Shown here piece after piece: positions 35,548-44,509 of a stretch of DNA of 64,000 bases (position 1 is its first letter; every line of letters begins with the position of its first letter). The position numbers were made by a program, and so were the translations under genes. The DNA is from an uncultured Bacteroidia bacterium. Lineage in GTDB: Bacteria; Bacteroidota; Bacteroidia; NS11-12g; UBA9320. Location of the stretch: assembly GCA_905478335.1 (NCBI GenBank), contig CAJQIC010000011.1, positions 1 to 64,000 on the forward strand, read 5' to 3'. The notes under the pieces are model-generated. The model ran no database searches, was not told the origin of the DNA, and was given only the letters and a program-made list of their open reading frames with translations.

Positions 35548-37258
35548 GTTGTCCAACAAATCATTTCATGGCCTTATAACCGTTATAGGTATTGTTTTTT
35601 TTGTCCCGTTTTTGGGTGGCGTACATTTATTTGATTGGGACGAAATAAACTTTGCAGAATCAGCACGAGAAATGCTCGTTACGGGCAATTTCAGACAGGT
35701 GATGGTAAACTTCGAGCCCTTTTGGGAGAAGCCGCCATTATTTTTTTGGCTTCAGGCCTTATGTATGAAAGTGTTTGGAGTAAATGAATTTGCGGCAAGG
35801 CTTCCTAACGCTATTGTTGGAATCATTAGCCTCCATACCATTTATTATTTCGGCAGAAAGCTGCTCGATTCAACAACTGCAAAGTGGTGGGTGCTTTTGT
35901 ACCTGGCCTCTATAACACCGCATTTCTACTTCCATTCTGGCATCATTGATCCGTTGTTTAACCTCTTCATATTCGCAGCGATTATTCAAATCTATTTTAC
36001 CCTAAGTAACGGTAAATGGAAACATTGGTTATTGGCCGGTACATGGTTGGGCCTGGCCGTATTAACCAAAGGGCCTGCAGCTGGTTTGATTGTCTTACTG
36101 TGTATGTTTGTTCTTTGGGTAAGGAATAAGTTTAAATTCTGGTTTTCAGTCTTGGATGTATTGACTTTCGCGTCATCCACCCTGGTCATTGCAAGCATTT
36201 GGTTTGTACCAGAAGTAGTTACAAATGGAACGGGCTTTCTAAGCAACTTTCTCGCCTATCAATTGGATTTAATGAAAAACCCAGTGGCGTCTCACGGACA
36301 ACCTTGGTTTTATCATGCAGTTGTATTGTTAATAGGGTGTTTCCCGGCAAGTATACTGGCGTTGAGAAGGTTTGTGAGCGGAAGCGACAACCATAGCTTT
36401 GAATTGGTTTTAAAAGTGATGTTCTGGGTGGTACTCATTCTGTTTTCTTTAATTACAACCAAAATTGTACACTATTCTTCTTTGTGTTATCTCCCTTTAA
36501 CCGGGTTGGCGGCAATAAGACTTGCAAGGTGGTTTGATGGAGACAAGTTTAGGCAATGGGAAAAAGTGATACTCCGCATATTCACCGCATTGTGGACAAT
36601 TCTTTTTATTGGGGTTCCAATATTTGGCTACACCATAAAATATTGGCTTGCCAATTATCCCAACTTCATCAAGGATGAATTCACGTTACAGAACTTTTCA
36701 ATAGAATCAAGTTGGTCTGTTTTACATATGATTATTGGCCTTTTGGGTGCGTTTGTTTTATTTGGGCTGCTTCGAGCCTTGCTTGCAAATAAGCGTTTAA
36801 TGGCAGACAAATGGTTTGTGGCGCTTGGTGCTTACTTGGTACTTTTTCTTGGTTTTATCGTGCCGCAGATAGAGCGTCATACCCAAGGTTCAATTGTCAA
36901 CTTTTATGAGTCAATCGAGAAGGAAGATTGCTACGTAGACGTATACAAGTTCAAAAGTTATTCGCAGTATTTTTATACGAAAATTGAACCAATTATACCG
37001 TCAGACGGTCTGTATCAGGTCCGAAATGAAAAACTAAACGACATGGGTGTTTCCAGTAGAATTGAATTAAACGAATCTGAGCGCAAAATATACAGTGACC
37101 ACGAGATGAAATGGTATCTTGAAGGGGCCATAGACAAACCTGTTTATTTAATTGCTCAACCAAGAAAAGCGCAAGAACTCGCGGACAATGATGACTTTGC
37201 TTTGGTTCAAAATACTGGCGGTTATTGGGTGTTTAAACGAAAGCCGGCGGGGAGGTAG
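35540..37258 (+). CDS. GT39/ArnT-like membrane glycosyltransferase
   Basis: GT39-family enzymes transfer a sugar from a polyprenyl phosphate donor in the periplasm. The start at ATG 35540 gives 572 residues and overlaps the PAP2 gene by 8 nt. The first periplasmic loop DWDEINFAESAREMLVTGNF contains the conserved acidic pair, followed by FEPFWEKPPLFFWLQA, the hallmark W-KPP segment of the PMT/ArnT family. About ten to eleven membrane segments follow, and the last 120 residues are a soluble periplasmic domain. The PAP2 partner upstream suggests modification of lipid A or a similar polyprenyl-linked lipid. Which sugar is used cannot be told. Confidence 0.88.
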   Translation: MDKLSNKSFHGLITVIGIVFFVPFLGGVHLFDWDEINFAESAREMLVTGNFRQVMVNFEPFWEKPPLFFWLQALCMKVFGVNEFAARLPNAIVGIISLHTIYYFGRKLLDSTTAKWWVLLYLASITPHFYFHSGIIDPLFNLFIFAAIIQIYFTLSNGKWKHWLLAGTWLGLAVLTKGPAAGLIVLLCMFVLWVRNKFKFWFSVLDVLTFASSTLVIASIWFVPEVVTNGTGFLSNFLAYQLDLMKNPVASHGQPWFYHAVVLLIGCFPASILALRRFVSGSDNHSFELVLKVMFWVVLILFSLITTKIVHYSSLCYLPLTGLAAIRLARWFDGDKFRQWEKVILRIFTALWTILFIGVPIFGYTIKYWLANYPNFIKDEFTLQNFSIESSWSVLHMIIGLLGAFVLFGLLRALLANKRLMADKWFVALGAYLVLFLGFIVPQIERHTQGSIVNFYESIEKEDCYVDVYKFKSYSQYFYTKIEPIIPSDGLYQVRNEKLNDMGVSSRIELNESERKIYSDHEMKWYLEGAIDKPVYLIAQPRKAQELADNDDFALVQNTGGYWVFKRKPAGR

Positions 37259-37496
37259 GCGTTTTGCTGTTGGGGCGCTAAGCTTTTTGCATTTAGGTAA
37301 GGCTATGCAGAATGCATTTCTACATTTAACATTTTACATTTCGGCCGCAGGCCGACTATGAGTTGCTTCATTTCCTCTCAGGTTGGTTATGCTTTATTAC
37401 GGTCTTAGTAGTTTGGCTTTTAAGAAATCTGAAGCTTCTAATTCCTACTGCCTAACTCGTAAATGCTAACTGCTAATAGCCAATAGCTAAACAAAA
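37259..37496. repeat. Repeat island 4 (short form) between convergent genes
   Basis: A 238-bp gap with no gene. On the right (37436-37490) are CTAATTCCTA, TGCTAACTGCTAATAGCC-type words; read on the minus strand they match the TTAGGAATTAG words of islands 3 and 5. Around 37318-37342 are TTTAACATTTTACATTTC words, and a small GC hairpin CGGCC-GCA-GGCCG at 37342-37354 has no T-run after it. The core and the CAATCCTT run are absent. So this island resembles only part of the others. Confidence 0.6.
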
Positions 37497-38078
37497 TCAG
37501 TGTACCCGATCTCCTCTATACTCAAGCCGCTGGACCAATTCAGCTTCAAAGTCTAGATACGCATCCCAGCGTTCTTGGACATATTCTTTAGAAGCAAAAT
37601 CATTCGCTAAGTCAATAAACATGCGGTAGTGCCCAGCCTCAGACACCATAAATTCGTGGTAAAAGTCCTTTAGAGATTGATCAGATATATGCAACGACAG
37701 CAATCTAAAGCGCTCACAGCTTCTGGCCTCTATCATGGCACAAATCAGAAGTGCTTCAACAATATGTGTTTCTATACTACCGCCTTTAAGACTGAATTTT
37801 TGGAGCTGATGCACGTAGTCGTCTTTCCGTGGTTTGCCCAGTTCATAACCCCGTGTCTTTAATTCCTTTAAAACTTTTCTAAAATGACCCCACTCTTCAG
37901 CAACAACAGGGGTTACTTTTTCAACAATATTGGGATAGTTTGAGAATCGTACAATCAATGAAATACCTGATGTAGCTGCTTTTTGTTCGCAAAAAGCGTG
38001 GTCTACTAATATTTCTTCAATGGTTTTTTCGGCGATGTTTACCCAACGAGGGTCTGTAGCCATTTTTAAACCTAACAT
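37497..38078 (-). CDS. MiaE-like di-iron hydroxylase, copy 2
   Basis: A second MiaE-family protein, 193 residues, with the same ligand pattern as copy 1: Glu31 (CEQKA), Glu62 and His65 (EEWGH), Glu117/Glu122 (EARSCERF), and Glu147 and His150 (SEAGH). The rest is clearly diverged from copy 1. It could hydroxylate i6A in place of ms2i6A, or a different tRNA or substrate. It is the last gene of a five-gene run; its ATG is 1 nt after the stop of the preceding membrane protein gene. Starts at ATG 38078 or at the ATG five codons later are both possible. Confidence 0.83.
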   Translation of the reverse strand: MLGLKMATDPRWVNIAEKTIEEILVDHAFCEQKAATSGISLIVRFSNYPNIVEKVTPVVAEEWGHFRKVLKELKTRGYELGKPRKDDYVHQLQKFSLKGGSIETHIVEALLICAMIEARSCERFRLLSLHISDQSLKDFYHEFMVSEAGHYRMFIDLANDFASKEYVQERWDAYLDFEAELVQRLEYRGDRVH

Positions 38079-38079
38079 A

Positions 38080-39603
38080 CTATTTTTTATAAGGTCTTAA
38101 GGGCAGCGAATTTATTGTATATAAGTCAATAATTGACTGCGAATTATCTGTCAGAATAAAGGCCGGATAATGAATACCGTCTATGGCATTGAAGTCCCCA
38201 TTATACTGCTTTAATTGTTCGGGTAAACGCAACGACCAATCCATAAACAACACTGTTTCGTAAATCGTATCAGCATGTTGCATAAAAGTCCAGTATCGTC
38301 GATCATACTCGGGATATAGTGTTTCCATTTCGGGCTGTAAGGCTTTACAGCCATAGATGTACTCGTCCGTTTTGTAATGAAATACGGTTACGTCAGCTTT
38401 ATAGTCCTGTTGGATTTTATTCAGTTTCACACATTCAGCACAAAGTTTGTCAATGCGCAATACCTGTACCACGCCTGAATTACCTTGTACACTTGCTTTT
38501 GCTTTCTTTGGGATGTCAAAGCATTGACAGATAAACCCAATGACGCCAACAACCAGAATGATCTTTTTCAAGCGCTTATAAGACACGTGTTGGATAGTCA
38601 AGCTTACACCCAATACCAATACGTATGGCAGTGCGAGGTACATCCTTGAGAAAGGGAAAAACGTTGAGTAGGTTCCGTCCAAAGTCTTATTTAGGCTTAA
38701 TGTTGCTAGAACGAATAAGACAACTAACGTCATTAAAACAGCCGATTTACTTTGCTTTTGAACAAATAAGACAACGATGAGTATGACTAGGACAGCCATA
38801 GACAAGCTACCAATCTTAGGTAAGAAAGGAAATAAGTAAAGAAAGCGTGCGTCTAAACTTTTAAGGCTGTTTTGAAGGTATCCAAACCCGAGTTCCAACT
38901 TCCATAGTTTATGTACCTCGTACAAAGGCGAATTGAAAGCGTTTATGGCGAAAAACGCGATGACGGCGATTGTCAAACCAATTAAAACAGGGGTAACTTG
39001 AAGTTTACGTTCTGCTTTGTAACGATTTGCTGACTGTAAACCCCATAGCAGGGCTAACGGCAAGCCAATTATCAGCATATTGGGATTCACAAAGTAAGCG
39101 ATTATGCATAGGCCATAACCCAACCCCTTAATCAAAGCTGGTTTAGCAGAAGTCAATAGCAAACCAATTGACAAAACGGTAATACCACCAACAAAACCAC
39201 GTGCCATGGCGGTAACAAAGTGATATTGTGCAGGCAATATTATGCCCATACATAGCACAATTATTGCCGCTTTGTTTTGCTTGATTCGGGTTAAATACCA
39301 TGCGCCAAATAAGAACGGAATTAATCCCAACACGTTGGTTATAATTGGAACAACGTATTCTACAGGGAAACCGAAGCGTATAAAAGGCGACGACACAATG
39401 GCTGTAATAGATATGTTGTAGAATTGACCATAGAAGTAGGGTGTGTACCAACGTCCATCGGCTTTGTCTACTGCGCTCAACCAAGTTATTGTTTGATCAC
39501 CATCAGTATAAACGCCCGAGAAGTAAAGATGCACAAGCACACGTATCGTGATTAGCAGTATAATCAACGTCGCAGGGTAAATGGCCGATTGAATTTTTTT
39601 CAA
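38080..39603 (-). CDS. Large membrane protein, possibly a GT-C-type glycosyltransferase
   Basis: The true start is TTG at 39603, whose TTGA overlaps the stop of atoE by 4 nt; the longer upstream frame lies inside atoE and was rejected. The 507-residue protein has about eleven membrane segments. A first periplasmic loop reads GVYTDGDQTITWLSAVDKADGRWYTPYFYGQ, with acidic residues placed as in GT-C polyprenyl-dependent glycosyltransferases. The last 130 residues are a soluble periplasmic domain with several Cys (CAECVKLN, YGCKAL). No named family was recognised, so a glycosyltransferase is only a guess from layout. Confidence 0.6.
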   Translation of the reverse strand: MKKIQSAIYPATLIILLITIRVLVHLYFSGVYTDGDQTITWLSAVDKADGRWYTPYFYGQFYNISITAIVSSPFIRFGFPVEYVVPIITNVLGLIPFLFGAWYLTRIKQNKAAIIVLCMGIILPAQYHFVTAMARGFVGGITVLSIGLLLTSAKPALIKGLGYGLCIIAYFVNPNMLIIGLPLALLWGLQSANRYKAERKLQVTPVLIGLTIAVIAFFAINAFNSPLYEVHKLWKLELGFGYLQNSLKSLDARFLYLFPFLPKIGSLSMAVLVILIVVLFVQKQSKSAVLMTLVVLFVLATLSLNKTLDGTYSTFFPFSRMYLALPYVLVLGVSLTIQHVSYKRLKKIILVVGVIGFICQCFDIPKKAKASVQGNSGVVQVLRIDKLCAECVKLNKIQQDYKADVTVFHYKTDEYIYGCKALQPEMETLYPEYDRRYWTFMQHADTIYETVLFMDWSLRLPEQLKQYNGDFNAIDGIHYPAFILTDNSQSIIDLYTINSLPLRPYKK

Positions 39604-40934
39604 AACAAATACAAAATGCTTAAGAAAATTGTGCCGCCAACCAACATGAATAGTATCGAATAGGGTAAAATATCTTTGGCTTTTAAACCCGTAATGCCAA
39701 GTAAAGGGAGTGCCCAGAATGGCTGTAGCATATTGGTAAGTTGATCTCCGTAAGCCAATGCCATGACGGTTTTGGCGTGTGCCACATCTAACTTGGTAGC
39801 GGCTTCCATTAAGATAGGCCCTTGAACCTGCCACTGTCCGCCTCCGCTAGGTACAAGTACGTTAACAACGGCACTGCTGAGGTAGGCAAAAAATGGGAAA
39901 GTATTGTGGTTACTGATGTTTATGAAAAAGTCAGCAAAAACGGCTAACAATCCACTGTAGTTCATAATACCCATGATACCAGCATATAAAGGGAATTGTA
40001 TCATTATACCCGTACTGCCTAAAATGGCCTTACTGGCGGCTGCCATAAACTTATGCAACGTACCGTGCACGGCAATGGCAAAGCCAAACAAAATGAAGTT
40101 AATCGTATTTAAAGTTAGAAAGTTTAAAGAGAATGAATTGGACCACCACAAGTATATCCAATAGGTGATAAATATGAGTCCAAAAGCCAATCCAAACAGT
40201 CTACTATGGTCAAGCTGTTCGGCCCCAATAGCTGATGTTTGCTTCTCTGTATGCTGTTTTAAAGACTTTGGATATGATTTTTTAAATGGTCGTTTGGCCA
40301 ACAATAGCGCAAACAAAGGAAGAATGATCAGCGTAGCCGCTATCGCAACAATGTTACTCGTGCTAAGGATGGTATCAGAAATGGGTATAATGCCTATAGA
40401 ATTTACCAAACTGTGGCTTTCGGTATTTACCGTTAAAGGAGCAGAGCCAGAAAATCCGCCATGCCATACCATCAAAGAAGTGTAGCCGCATGCGGCGATT
40501 AACGGATAATTCAGTTCGATACCTTTTTCTTTGGCGTGTTCTCCAACCTTACGAGCCAATATGGCGCCAAAAATTAGACCTAAACCCCAGTTAATATATC
40601 CGGCACTTATTGAAAACACAGTGACAAAAACAGCTGATTGGGCATTTGACGTACATATACCCGTTATCTTTTTAATTAGTTTGTTTACCGAGTTGCTAAT
40701 GGCGATGGTGTGTCCTAACACCAACATCAGCATCATTTGCATGGTAAATTCAAGAAAGTTCCAGAAACCCATGTACCAATAGTCTGCAATGCTTAAAAAA
40801 GCATTTTGGCCTGCTTTTGGCTCTGTGAAAATGATGGCTAATAGTGCAGTTAATAAGGTCAATAAAACCGCTATCGACAGGGGAGAAGGTAAGACGCGTC
40901 TCACCACACGCATATATCCGTTTACAATACTCAT
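39600..40934 (-). CDS. atoE: AtoE-type short-chain fatty acid transporter
   Basis: The protein has 444 residues with 11-12 membrane segments. The AtoE/SCFA_trans family (Pfam PF02667) landmarks are present: LTLLTALLAIIF near residue 30, WNFLEFTMQMMLMLVLGHTIA, GYINWGLGLIFGAILAR, GYTSLMVWHGGFSGSAPL, VVNVLVPSGGGQWQVQGPIL and ALAYGDQLTNMLQPFWALPLL. AtoE takes up acetoacetate and short-chain fatty acids. Here it is not next to atoD/A/B genes but lies between the fRMsr gene (4-nt overlap, ATGA) and an unknown membrane protein (4-nt overlap). Confidence 0.92.
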   Translation of the reverse strand: MSIVNGYMRVVRRVLPSPLSIAVLLTLLTALLAIIFTEPKAGQNAFLSIADYWYMGFWNFLEFTMQMMLMLVLGHTIAISNSVNKLIKKITGICTSNAQSAVFVTVFSISAGYINWGLGLIFGAILARKVGEHAKEKGIELNYPLIAACGYTSLMVWHGGFSGSAPLTVNTESHSLVNSIGIIPISDTILSTSNIVAIAATLIILPLFALLLAKRPFKKSYPKSLKQHTEKQTSAIGAEQLDHSRLFGLAFGLIFITYWIYLWWSNSFSLNFLTLNTINFILFGFAIAVHGTLHKFMAAASKAILGSTGIMIQFPLYAGIMGIMNYSGLLAVFADFFINISNHNTFPFFAYLSSAVVNVLVPSGGGQWQVQGPILMEAATKLDVAHAKTVMALAYGDQLTNMLQPFWALPLLGITGLKAKDILPYSILFMLVGGTIFLSILYLF

Positions 40935-41383
40935 CTAGAAATCAATGATAACAATTTCTGCAGATAATGCGCATCAATTTGATCAAACGAATTAAAATCC
41001 TTGCTGTCAACGTCGAATACACCTACTATTCTGCCTTCATCAAACAAGGGGACAACGATTTCAGAATTTGATTCCGCACTGCAAGCTATATGACCTTCGA
41101 ATTTGTGTACATCGGGTACAATAATGGTCTCTTCATTCGCCCACGAAGTACCACAAACGCCTTTACCTTTGGCAATTCTTGTGCACGCTACAGGCCCTTG
41201 GAATGGACCTAAAATTAATTCTTCATCGTCGACGAAGTAGAAACCTGTCCACCAAAAATCAAAGGCATTGTGCAGTAAGGCACAGAGGTTACTGCAATTC
41301 GCGATAAAATTCGATTCGTCGGCAAACAAACTTTCTGCCTGAGGCAAAATCTCTTTATACAGTTGCTCCTTGCTTGATTCCAT
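40931..41383 (-). CDS. msrC: Free methionine-(R)-sulfoxide reductase (GAF-type)
   Basis: The enzyme reduces free Met-R-sulfoxide, protecting against oxidative damage. It is a single GAF domain of 150 residues with the three catalytic cysteines at Cys67 and Cys77 (GPVACTRIAKGKGVCG) and Cys101 (HIACSAESNSE), the spacing of the E. coli enzyme (84, 94, 118). GFYFVDDEELILGPFQG and VFDVDSKDFNSFD flank the ligand pocket. The gene starts 11 nt after the stop of the MBL hydrolase gene and overlaps atoE by 4 nt. Confidence 0.93.
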   Translation of the reverse strand: MESSKEQLYKEILPQAESLFADESNFIANCSNLCALLHNAFDFWWTGFYFVDDEELILGPFQGPVACTRIAKGKGVCGTSWANEETIIVPDVHKFEGHIACSAESNSEIVVPLFDEGRIVGVFDVDSKDFNSFDQIDAHYLQKLLSLISR

Positions 41384-41394
41384 TGCTGTGTTAC

Positions 41395-42177
41395 TTATTC
41401 AGAAGTGACGACTAATCCATCAAAGGCCAATGAGATTCCTTTGGGCAATAACGCCTCAATGTCATCGTAAAGACCTAATTGATGACTGATATGCGTGAAA
41501 TACGTTTGTTCGGCATTAATTTCTTGAGCGAGCTCAATGGCCTCGTCGAGCGTAAAATGCGAAATATGGGGTTCTTTTCTCAACGCATTTAAAACCAATA
41601 TTTTAGTACCTCTTATTTTGTCTATTTCACGATCTGAAATGGTGTTTGCATCCGTAATGTAGGTGAAATCACCAATTCTAAAACCGTAAACAGGAAGTTT
41701 GAAATGCAACAATTCGATGGGTACTAAGTTGATGTCTCCAATGGTAAAAGGAGCAGTGACAATTCTATGTAAGTTCGCTCTTGGAACTCCTGGGTACTTG
41801 TAATCCGTAAAAACATAATCAAAATCTTTCCGAAGAACCTCCTCAACACGCTCGTCGCAATACACCTCCATGTCTTGTTGTTGGATGTAATTAAATGCGC
41901 GTATATCGTCAAAACCTGCCGTGTGATCCTTATGGCCATGCGTAAATACGACGGCGTCTAATTTGTTGACTTTGGCGCGTAACATTTGTTGCCTAAAATC
42001 TGGCCCGGTGTCAATAACGATGCTGGTCTCATTCGTTTGAATATGGATAGAAGAGCGTAAACGTTTATCCTTATCATCAGTAGACATACAAACTTGACAG
42101 GTACAACCAATTAAAGGAACACCTTGTGAAGTTCCCGTACCTAAAAATGTAATGGTATGCTTTTTCTGCACTGGCAC
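41395..42177 (-). CDS. MBL-fold metallo-hydrolase (PhnP-like)
   Basis: The metal-binding motif THGHKDH (HxHxDH), an earlier TSQGVPLIGCTC loop with the CxC and CxxC residues of the PhnP type, DTGPDFRQQML, then YGFRIGDFTYITDANTIS and YFTHISH give a complete beta-lactamase-fold phosphodiesterase with an extra structural zinc site. PhnP is a cyclic-phosphate phosphodiesterase; related proteins act on other small phosphodiesters, so the substrate is open. The start is GTG 42177. It heads the run of five minus-strand genes. Confidence 0.9.
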   Translation of the reverse strand: MPVQKKHTITFLGTGTSQGVPLIGCTCQVCMSTDDKDKRLRSSIHIQTNETSIVIDTGPDFRQQMLRAKVNKLDAVVFTHGHKDHTAGFDDIRAFNYIQQQDMEVYCDERVEEVLRKDFDYVFTDYKYPGVPRANLHRIVTAPFTIGDINLVPIELLHFKLPVYGFRIGDFTYITDANTISDREIDKIRGTKILVLNALRKEPHISHFTLDEAIELAQEINAEQTYFTHISHQLGLYDDIEALLPKGISLAFDGLVVTSE

Positions 42178-42219
42178 AAAGTTGTACTTTTTGCCCTAAA
42201 TCGTTCTGGATTATTGAGA

Positions 42220-42819
42220 TTATTTCAATATGGCGTAAATAAGTGAATCAGGGATGGCATCAACCTGTCGATTTAAATTGGTTCTAGCGTCAGAACTTAA
42301 ATACCAACCCAACGGAATGTTTTCGTTGTCATCTCTTTGCAAACTCAGCACATAAAATTCGTCGTGGTTTGCTGTTAGCAGCTTTTCTCCATTAGACATA
42401 GCCTCGTTACTGTTATTACTCCAAATGTTACTGAAGGTAATGGCAGGTGCAAGTGACTCAACCATACCTAACATGGGCTTTTCTTCTTCAATTAATTTAG
42501 TGTTTCTAATGGCAATAAATTTAAACCTTGTTTTCAGGTTGTTCTTCTTCGAAACCGTTTTTAAGATAGTGTATGCATCCAACATCGTTTGCATACCTAA
42601 ATTTTCGTAATATCCGCCGTCAACCAAATTTCCCCAGGTTTTGCTATCAGGTGTTTTGATTAAAGCTGGTGGTGTTATATATGGAAACCGAGAGGCGATA
42701 CCGATGGCCGAACTAATGGATATGTCTTTTTCTGTAATGGCAAATAGGTCTTGATATTGGTTGTGGTTTCGGCAGTAGTTTATGTAAAGGCTACATATCC
42801 AGTGTATATCAGTGGCCAT
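42220..42819 (-). pseudogene. Patatin-like phospholipase, C-terminal remnant
   Basis: The frame (from ATG 42819) contains ISSAIGIASRFPYITPPALI and NLVDGGYYENLG, which are the second half of a patatin-like catalytic domain: the Asp of the Ser-Asp dyad sits in VDGG. The oxyanion-hole glycines and the GxSxG nucleophile, which should lie upstream, are missing. About 130 residues follow to a normal end. Upstream of about residue 25 the sequence loses resemblance to the family and runs into the oppositely oriented frame at 42751-43062. I therefore call it a 5'-truncated remnant. A real short protein cannot be excluded. Confidence 0.62.
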
Positions 42820-43062
42820 GTTCAATTTGTGAACAAAACGAATCAAAGCAAAATCAAAGGCCTAGAAATTTTAGCTAAATCGGGAGACCACCATCTGGCT
42901 CAAACCCAAGTAGACTCACTTGGTAACTACCAGTTGACGTTTATTCCTGATGGTTACAATGTCTTTGACTTCTATTATTTCGGTAATGGCTTTGATACCA
43001 CGCTCATTAAGTCGGTTAAAGGATTTGATGATCAACTTGTAGAGTGGAACCTCACGTTGTAA
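42751..43062 (+). CDS. Short carboxypeptidase-regulatory-like exported protein, possibly truncated
   Basis: From TTG 42751 (an in-frame stop lies at 42745) the frame gives a hydrophobic start MILVVVSAVVYVK and then YPVYISGHVQFVNKTNQSKIKGLEIL...TQVDSLGNYQLTFIPDG, a layout like a CarboxypepD_reg or SpyA-type beta-sandwich domain. The last part is FDDQLVEWNLTL. It is 103 residues. Its first 96 nt overlap the patatin remnant on the other strand. It may be an intact small protein or a fragment that lost its original 5' end in the same event. I do not know a function. Confidence 0.5.
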   Translation: MILVVVSAVVYVKATYPVYISGHVQFVNKTNQSKIKGLEILAKSGDHHLAQTQVDSLGNYQLTFIPDGYNVFDFYYFGNGFDTTLIKSVKGFDDQLVEWNLTL

Positions 43063-43125
43063 CCATCAAAAAAACCAAAACCATTTCTTTTACTCGCCGC
43101 AGCAAAATATTATTGTAGTGACACT

Positions 43126-44463
43126 ATGTTAGAAATCAAGCCACTCAATTATTTATCGGTCTATTTAGATAGGCTCCTAAAAAGTAAGTTATGGTTTAAG
43201 GTAATCATAGCCTTGGTCTTGGGTGCTGGTTTAGGTGTGCTCATTAATCCAAGTACTGGTGTGGTTTCAGAGGACTTCAGCACGTCGCTTGCCAGTTGGT
43301 TAGACTTGCCAGGTCAGATCTTTATGAGGCTGGTTCAAATGATTATGATTCCGCTGATTTTTGCCTCGATTATTTCTGGAATCGTGAGCAATACTTCAGA
43401 GAATCTTAAAACTTTCGGACTAAAGCTCCTTTTATATTTTGTTGTTACCACTGCAGTTGCCATCATAATTGGGTTGACGATAACCATTATCATGAAGCCT
43501 GGTCAGTATTTTCTTTCTCTTGGTGGATTTCCAGGTTCTGGTGGAGAACCAATTGCGACAAGTGAACAGACTAGCTTAATGGAGAACATTCCCAATGCGA
43601 TTTCAAACCTAATTCCCAACAATCCTTTAGAGTCCATTCTTACAGGTGAAATGTTAGGTGTTGTCATGTTTACCATCATAATTGGGGTGGCAATCACACA
43701 GCTCAAGCTCGAAACAGCTAGGCCTCTCATTCGGTTTATTGAAGCCATACAGAAGATATGTATGATCGTAGTGTCTTGGGCCATGCGGCTTGTTCCTTAT
43801 GCCGTTTTTGGGTTAATCGCGGCGTTGTTATCCAAAATTGGCGCGGAAATCTTATTGGCTTTAGGCTATTACATGTTTGTGGTGGTTCTCGGTTTGATCG
43901 TTTTATTGGTGTTTTATTTGATCATCGTTTACCTGTTTACCCAAACAAACCCCGTTACTTTTTTAAAGCAAATCAAAGAACCCCAATTGTTGGCATTCTC
44001 AACAGCGAGCTCGGCAGCTGTAATGCCCTTGTCCATGAAAACAGCCGATGAAAAACTAGGCGTTTCGTCTAACATCAGTGATTTTGTCATACCGCTGGGC
44101 GCCACAATCAATATGGATGGTACCGCCTTGTTTCAGTGTGTTACGACTTTGTTTATGGCGCAAGCCTATGGTATTGAGCTCTCTATGATAAACGTAATCT
44201 TAATCACGGCTACGGTAGTTGCAGCATCCATTGGCACACCTGCAATTCCTGGCGGAGGAGTCATTGTGCTAGCCTCGGTTTTGCAAAGCTCAGGAATCCC
44301 AATTGACGGACTCATTATCATAATTGGTATTGATCGTATTCTAGGAATGTTTAGGACAGCGGTAAACGTCACAGGAGATCTGACGGCTTGTGTTATTTTT
44401 AATAAGTTTTACGGCATAAAAAAGGATGACGTGGCAAAAACGGCTAGCGTAAATAAGTTTTAG
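43126..44463 (+). CDS. Dicarboxylate/amino acid:cation symporter (DAACS family, GltP/DctA-like)
   Basis: The protein has 445 residues and 8-9 membrane segments. MRLVQMIMIPLIFASIISGI, AFSTASSAAVMPLSMKTADEKLGVS (the Ser-rich hairpin), FVIPLGATINMDGTALFQ (the NMDGT motif for sodium and substrate), and the GVIVLASVLQSSGIPIDG and IDRILGMFRTAVNVTGDLTAC stretch are all typical. The family imports glutamate, aspartate or C4-dicarboxylates with Na+ or H+. The final part (FYGIKKDDVAKTASVNKF) is cytosolic. It is followed 46 nt later by the DUF6090 gene. Confidence 0.95.
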   Translation: MLEIKPLNYLSVYLDRLLKSKLWFKVIIALVLGAGLGVLINPSTGVVSEDFSTSLASWLDLPGQIFMRLVQMIMIPLIFASIISGIVSNTSENLKTFGLKLLLYFVVTTAVAIIIGLTITIIMKPGQYFLSLGGFPGSGGEPIATSEQTSLMENIPNAISNLIPNNPLESILTGEMLGVVMFTIIIGVAITQLKLETARPLIRFIEAIQKICMIVVSWAMRLVPYAVFGLIAALLSKIGAEILLALGYYMFVVVLGLIVLLVFYLIIVYLFTQTNPVTFLKQIKEPQLLAFSTASSAAVMPLSMKTADEKLGVSSNISDFVIPLGATINMDGTALFQCVTTLFMAQAYGIELSMINVILITATVVAASIGTPAIPGGGVIVLASVLQSSGIPIDGLIIIIGIDRILGMFRTAVNVTGDLTACVIFNKFYGIKKDDVAKTASVNKF

Positions 44464-44509
44464 GTAATCAAGGGTATAAACCATTAGCTTAGTTGAATAA
44501 TGAAATCAA

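Noticed and set aside
37342-37354. CGGCC-GCA-GGCCG hairpin as a terminator
   Set aside because: No T-run follows on either strand, and the stem is only 5 bp.
39604-39834. 77-residue N-terminal extension of the 507-residue membrane gene
   Set aside because: It is antisense-free but in the wrong frame of atoE, with no membrane or signal features. The TTGA overlap at 39600-39603 explains the real start.
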